Assembly (NCBI GenBank): GCA_963850255.1
Contig: CAWKLL010000025.1
Coordinates: 62,001 to 126,000 of the forward strand
DNA from: J054 sp963850255
GTDB lineage: Bacteria > Pseudomonadota > Gammaproteobacteria > Steroidobacterales > GCA-2729495
Direction of reading: 5' to 3'
DNA: 64,000 bases
Below the pieces are notes generated by a model. It had not been told where the DNA came from. It did no database searches and was given only the letters and a program-made list of their open reading frames with translations. This document shows positions 62,901 to 64,000 of the stretch, one piece after another (position 1 is the first letter of the stretch; each line of letters opens with the position of its first letter). A program made the translations under genes and the position numbers.

Positions 62901-63856
62901 TGCTCAAAGACCCGCGTGAGTTACCGCCCCTGGACGCGGATATCGACGACTTCCAGATCGCCGAGTTGCGCTTTGGCAAGCTTGCTGCCGAGGTTGATCC
63001 GGTTGACGATGGGGTGATTGTCAGCAACATCGACATCAACGGTCGCAGCTTCGTGATCAGTGGTGATGCGGATTGGCGGGTTGTTGGCGGAGATCCGCAG
63101 CAGCAGAGATCTTCGCTGCGGCTGCAGCTGCGCAGTGCCGACATTGCCAACACCCTTTCGCGGCTCGGCTATGCGCCCGTGATTGATGCGCCTGAGGGCA
63201 CTGCCAGCGGCGAGCTAAGCTGGCCGGGGCCGCCTTCGGCAGAATTTCTAAGCTTTGCGTCGGGCGGTTTTCGCTTCGAAATCCAGCGCGGCACCATTAC
63301 CCAGCTCGATCCGGGTGGTGGCCGTTTGCTGGGCGTGTTGAGCGTCTCGGCACTGCCGCGGCGGCTGTCACTGGATTTCAGCGACCTGGTTGATGAAGGC
63401 TTGGGTTTTGATGTGCTCAAGGGCGATTTCGACCTGGAAGCCGGTAATGCTTATACCTGCAACCTGGGCCTGGAGGGTTCCGTCGCGGACCTGGGCGTGG
63501 TTGGGCGAACCGGTTTGCGCGATCGCGACTATGATCAACTGGCTGTGGTCCGTCCGCATGTATCCAGCGTGCTGGCCCTCGGCAGCGCCGTAGTGGCCGG
63601 ACCCGTTGTGGGCGCGTCGATGCTGCTTATCTCGCAAATTTTTCGCAAACCACTGAGTCAGCTGGGCGAAACTTATTACGAGGTTACCGGGCCCTGGGAG
63701 AACAGCGTGGTAAAGCGTGTGCAGCGTAGCCAGGTAGACATAAACCGCTTCAGGGATTGCGAACGCTACCTCGCCGAGGTTTTTCCGGAAACGCCGGATC
63801 AGGCCGAACTCAGCGCTGATCCGGGTTCCGAGTTGCCCGTAGAGATGGTGCCTTGA
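59927..63856 (+). CDS. yhdP: AsmA-like phospholipid transport protein YhdP
   Basis: Very long inner-membrane-anchored protein of the YhdP/TamB-like AsmA superfamily, 1309 residues, implicated in moving phospholipids to the outer membrane. A single N-terminal membrane helix (about residues 11-34) is followed by a long repetitive beta-rich periplasmic region. The C-terminus has the DUF3971/AsmA2-like ending ETYYEVTGPWENSVVKRVQ. Its 3.9 kb frame is unbroken. Follows rng by 7 bases and overlaps the next gene by four. Confidence 0.9.
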   Translation: MSRLLPRLLRSLVYLAATSVILLALLVGLVRLLLPQVPEYREEVRRVVAQATGLDVEFQRLSASWPLRGPELSLFDVQLMDPGSGLELIAAQKVSVGLSVLRLFGEGALVPSRLAVTGAAIEVERVADGWLLQGRPMTEWLPASDTPTRVPEIDLVLDSVDLRYRDASVDNGLVTARLPELELQLEDQEVALDGRLVMTSGLPGRLDFSARVDGDLLRVDRRLEDADWTASLDVQGLDLQALLSLVLRSETPLLAAAGDIEISARMRGLMPRDLTAEFDLEDLQLATGEAGTASYPRVAGQLEWGGLSDGWVLSARDLRIVRADSMWPRSELQLNLRRAGDNRQSLTASASFLRLQDIYPLVLAVATPEARQAVLPEDLRGDLQAIELELQTGVGLPTRYSLSVNAERLGIVGAPGGITADGISGSVVADQDGGRLELTTTDAQFRLPDIFVDQLQADELSGFLIWRVTADGIRVLSDSFEIRAPDLVASSRFEVSLPSTGDSAYLDLSAQASAAGTRALAFLPVGKLPPPVGRWLSRSIVAGRIKEAEVRFDGALRDWPYDRGEGIFRADVELENVTVDYAKAWPPARDLTGNLIFDGVSLSSDRNTGNLAGLPINNARVLIPDLRKGLLNIRADQRVELGQALDLLRALPVSRGLGPILARLKGSGPLQADLDLRVPVLRPADYRLRLDAEASDAELALDGIDYGFSAINGTVRVRNARLDADDLQAELLGEAVQIQLRSVAPGSAAYGHYALVEGAIPATRWLEVLKLPYSERFSGAPRMTAMALVPAAGSGQDFHVLLRSDLAAMSSSLPAPLAKPAGELAALQVDVGFPATGLVTVDGYLNRDLYWDMQLSTATESWRVDRGAFRFGGQPAALPTQPGIEIRGRLKSFSLDDWLDLGGGAATAAGSGDVFREAAVAVDELTAFGQVFRGMEILAGRNGDGWQVDVDGERAQGRISLPGTPSQEQPLRLAMQRLWLVEPVVAQRNDDVLKDPRELPPLDADIDDFQIAELRFGKLAAEVDPVDDGVIVSNIDINGRSFVISGDADWRVVGGDPQQQRSSLRLQLRSADIANTLSRLGYAPVIDAPEGTASGELSWPGPPSAEFLSFASGGFRFEIQRGTITQLDPGGGRLLGVLSVSALPRRLSLDFSDLVDEGLGFDVLKGDFDLEAGNAYTCNLGLEGSVADLGVVGRTGLRDRDYDQLAVVRPHVSSVLALGSAVVAGPVVGASMLLISQIFRKPLSQLGETYYEVTGPWENSVVKRVQRSQVDINRFRDCERYLAEVFPETPDQAELSADPGSELPVEMVP

Positions 63857-64000
63857 GCGAAGCCGGGTTGGTGGCTGCCATCCAACTGAATTCCGGCGAC
63901 GATGTGGCGGCGAATCTGCAGGCCACAGCTGAGCAGCTTGAATTAGCCGCGGCCGCGGGAGCCGGCCTGGTGGTGTTGCCGGAAAACTTTGCGGCCATGC
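63853..64000 (+). CDS. Carbon-nitrogen hydrolase (nitrilase family), 3' end outside window
   Basis: Only the first 49 codons are present, from a TTG that overlaps the yhdP stop (TTGA). The peptide reads LSEAGLVAAIQLNSGDDVAAN and ends LVVLPENFAAM, the Glu being the first member of the nitrilase Glu-Lys-Cys triad. In E. coli-like genomes a nitrilase-family gene often follows yhdP, before tldD, which supports the call. Function beyond the fold cannot be stated. Confidence 0.75.
   Translation, partial: MSEAGLVAAIQLNSGDDVAANLQATAEQLELAAAAGAGLVVLPENFAAM

Overview
The window is a bacterial chromosome segment. Gene order, protein sequences and operon layout point to a Gammaproteobacterium of moderately high GC, perhaps near the Chromatiales, Xanthomonadales or Woeseiaceae-type lineages. 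That placement is inferred from protein resemblance and synteny, since no rRNA is present. Nearly all DNA is coding. No gap exceeds about 270 bases, and I found no tRNA, rRNA, insertion sequence, CRISPR array or phage gene.

Region 1 (1-28.8 kb) is one continuous plus-strand block of transcription and translation genes. It runs rplA (5' end off the window)-rplJ-rplL-rpoB-rpoC, then rpsL-rpsG-fusA-tuf-rpsJ, then the S10, spc and alpha clusters from rplC to rplQ, including secY and the tiny rpmJ. Visible regulation is an L10-type leader before rplJ, an attenuator-like hairpin before rpoB, a strong sigma70-type promoter before rpsL, and a second promoter inside the 3' end of rpsJ with a structured leader before rplC.

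Region 2 (28.8-41.3 kb) is a mixed-strand housekeeping and accessory stretch. It has an RND efflux pump with its lipoprotein adaptor (minus), a VOC-family protein with a scrambled C-terminus, a PepQ-like prolidase (minus), trpS, an unusual long cysteine-desulfurase-like protein, uvrA (minus) and ssb.

Region 3 (41.4-51.5 kb) holds a fused ATP sulfurylase/APS kinase gene, then miaB-ybeZ-ybeY-ybeX-lnt-leuS-lptE. sat-cysC, miaB, ybeZ and leuS are broken by about twenty small indels, although the reading resumes in a conserved frame each time. Because miaB, ybeZ, ybeY, ybeX and lnt form a conserved unit and leuS is essential, I read these as base-level errors in the sequence rather than true decay. 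This is the most anomalous feature of the window.

Region 4 (51.5-64 kb) carries an unknown six-helix membrane protein, hisI (minus), cysS-sufE-yidD, a Trm112-like protein without its zinc cysteines, holA-nadD-rsfS-rlmH-maf-rng-yhdP in a tight overlapping series, and the start of a nitrilase-family gene that runs off the end. The LPS-assembly gene lptE and the polymerase delta gene holA are separated here by a six-gene block. I saw no clearly new biological system; the best candidates for novelty are the 577-residue desulfurase-like protein, the orphan membrane protein and the cysteine-less Trm112 variant.
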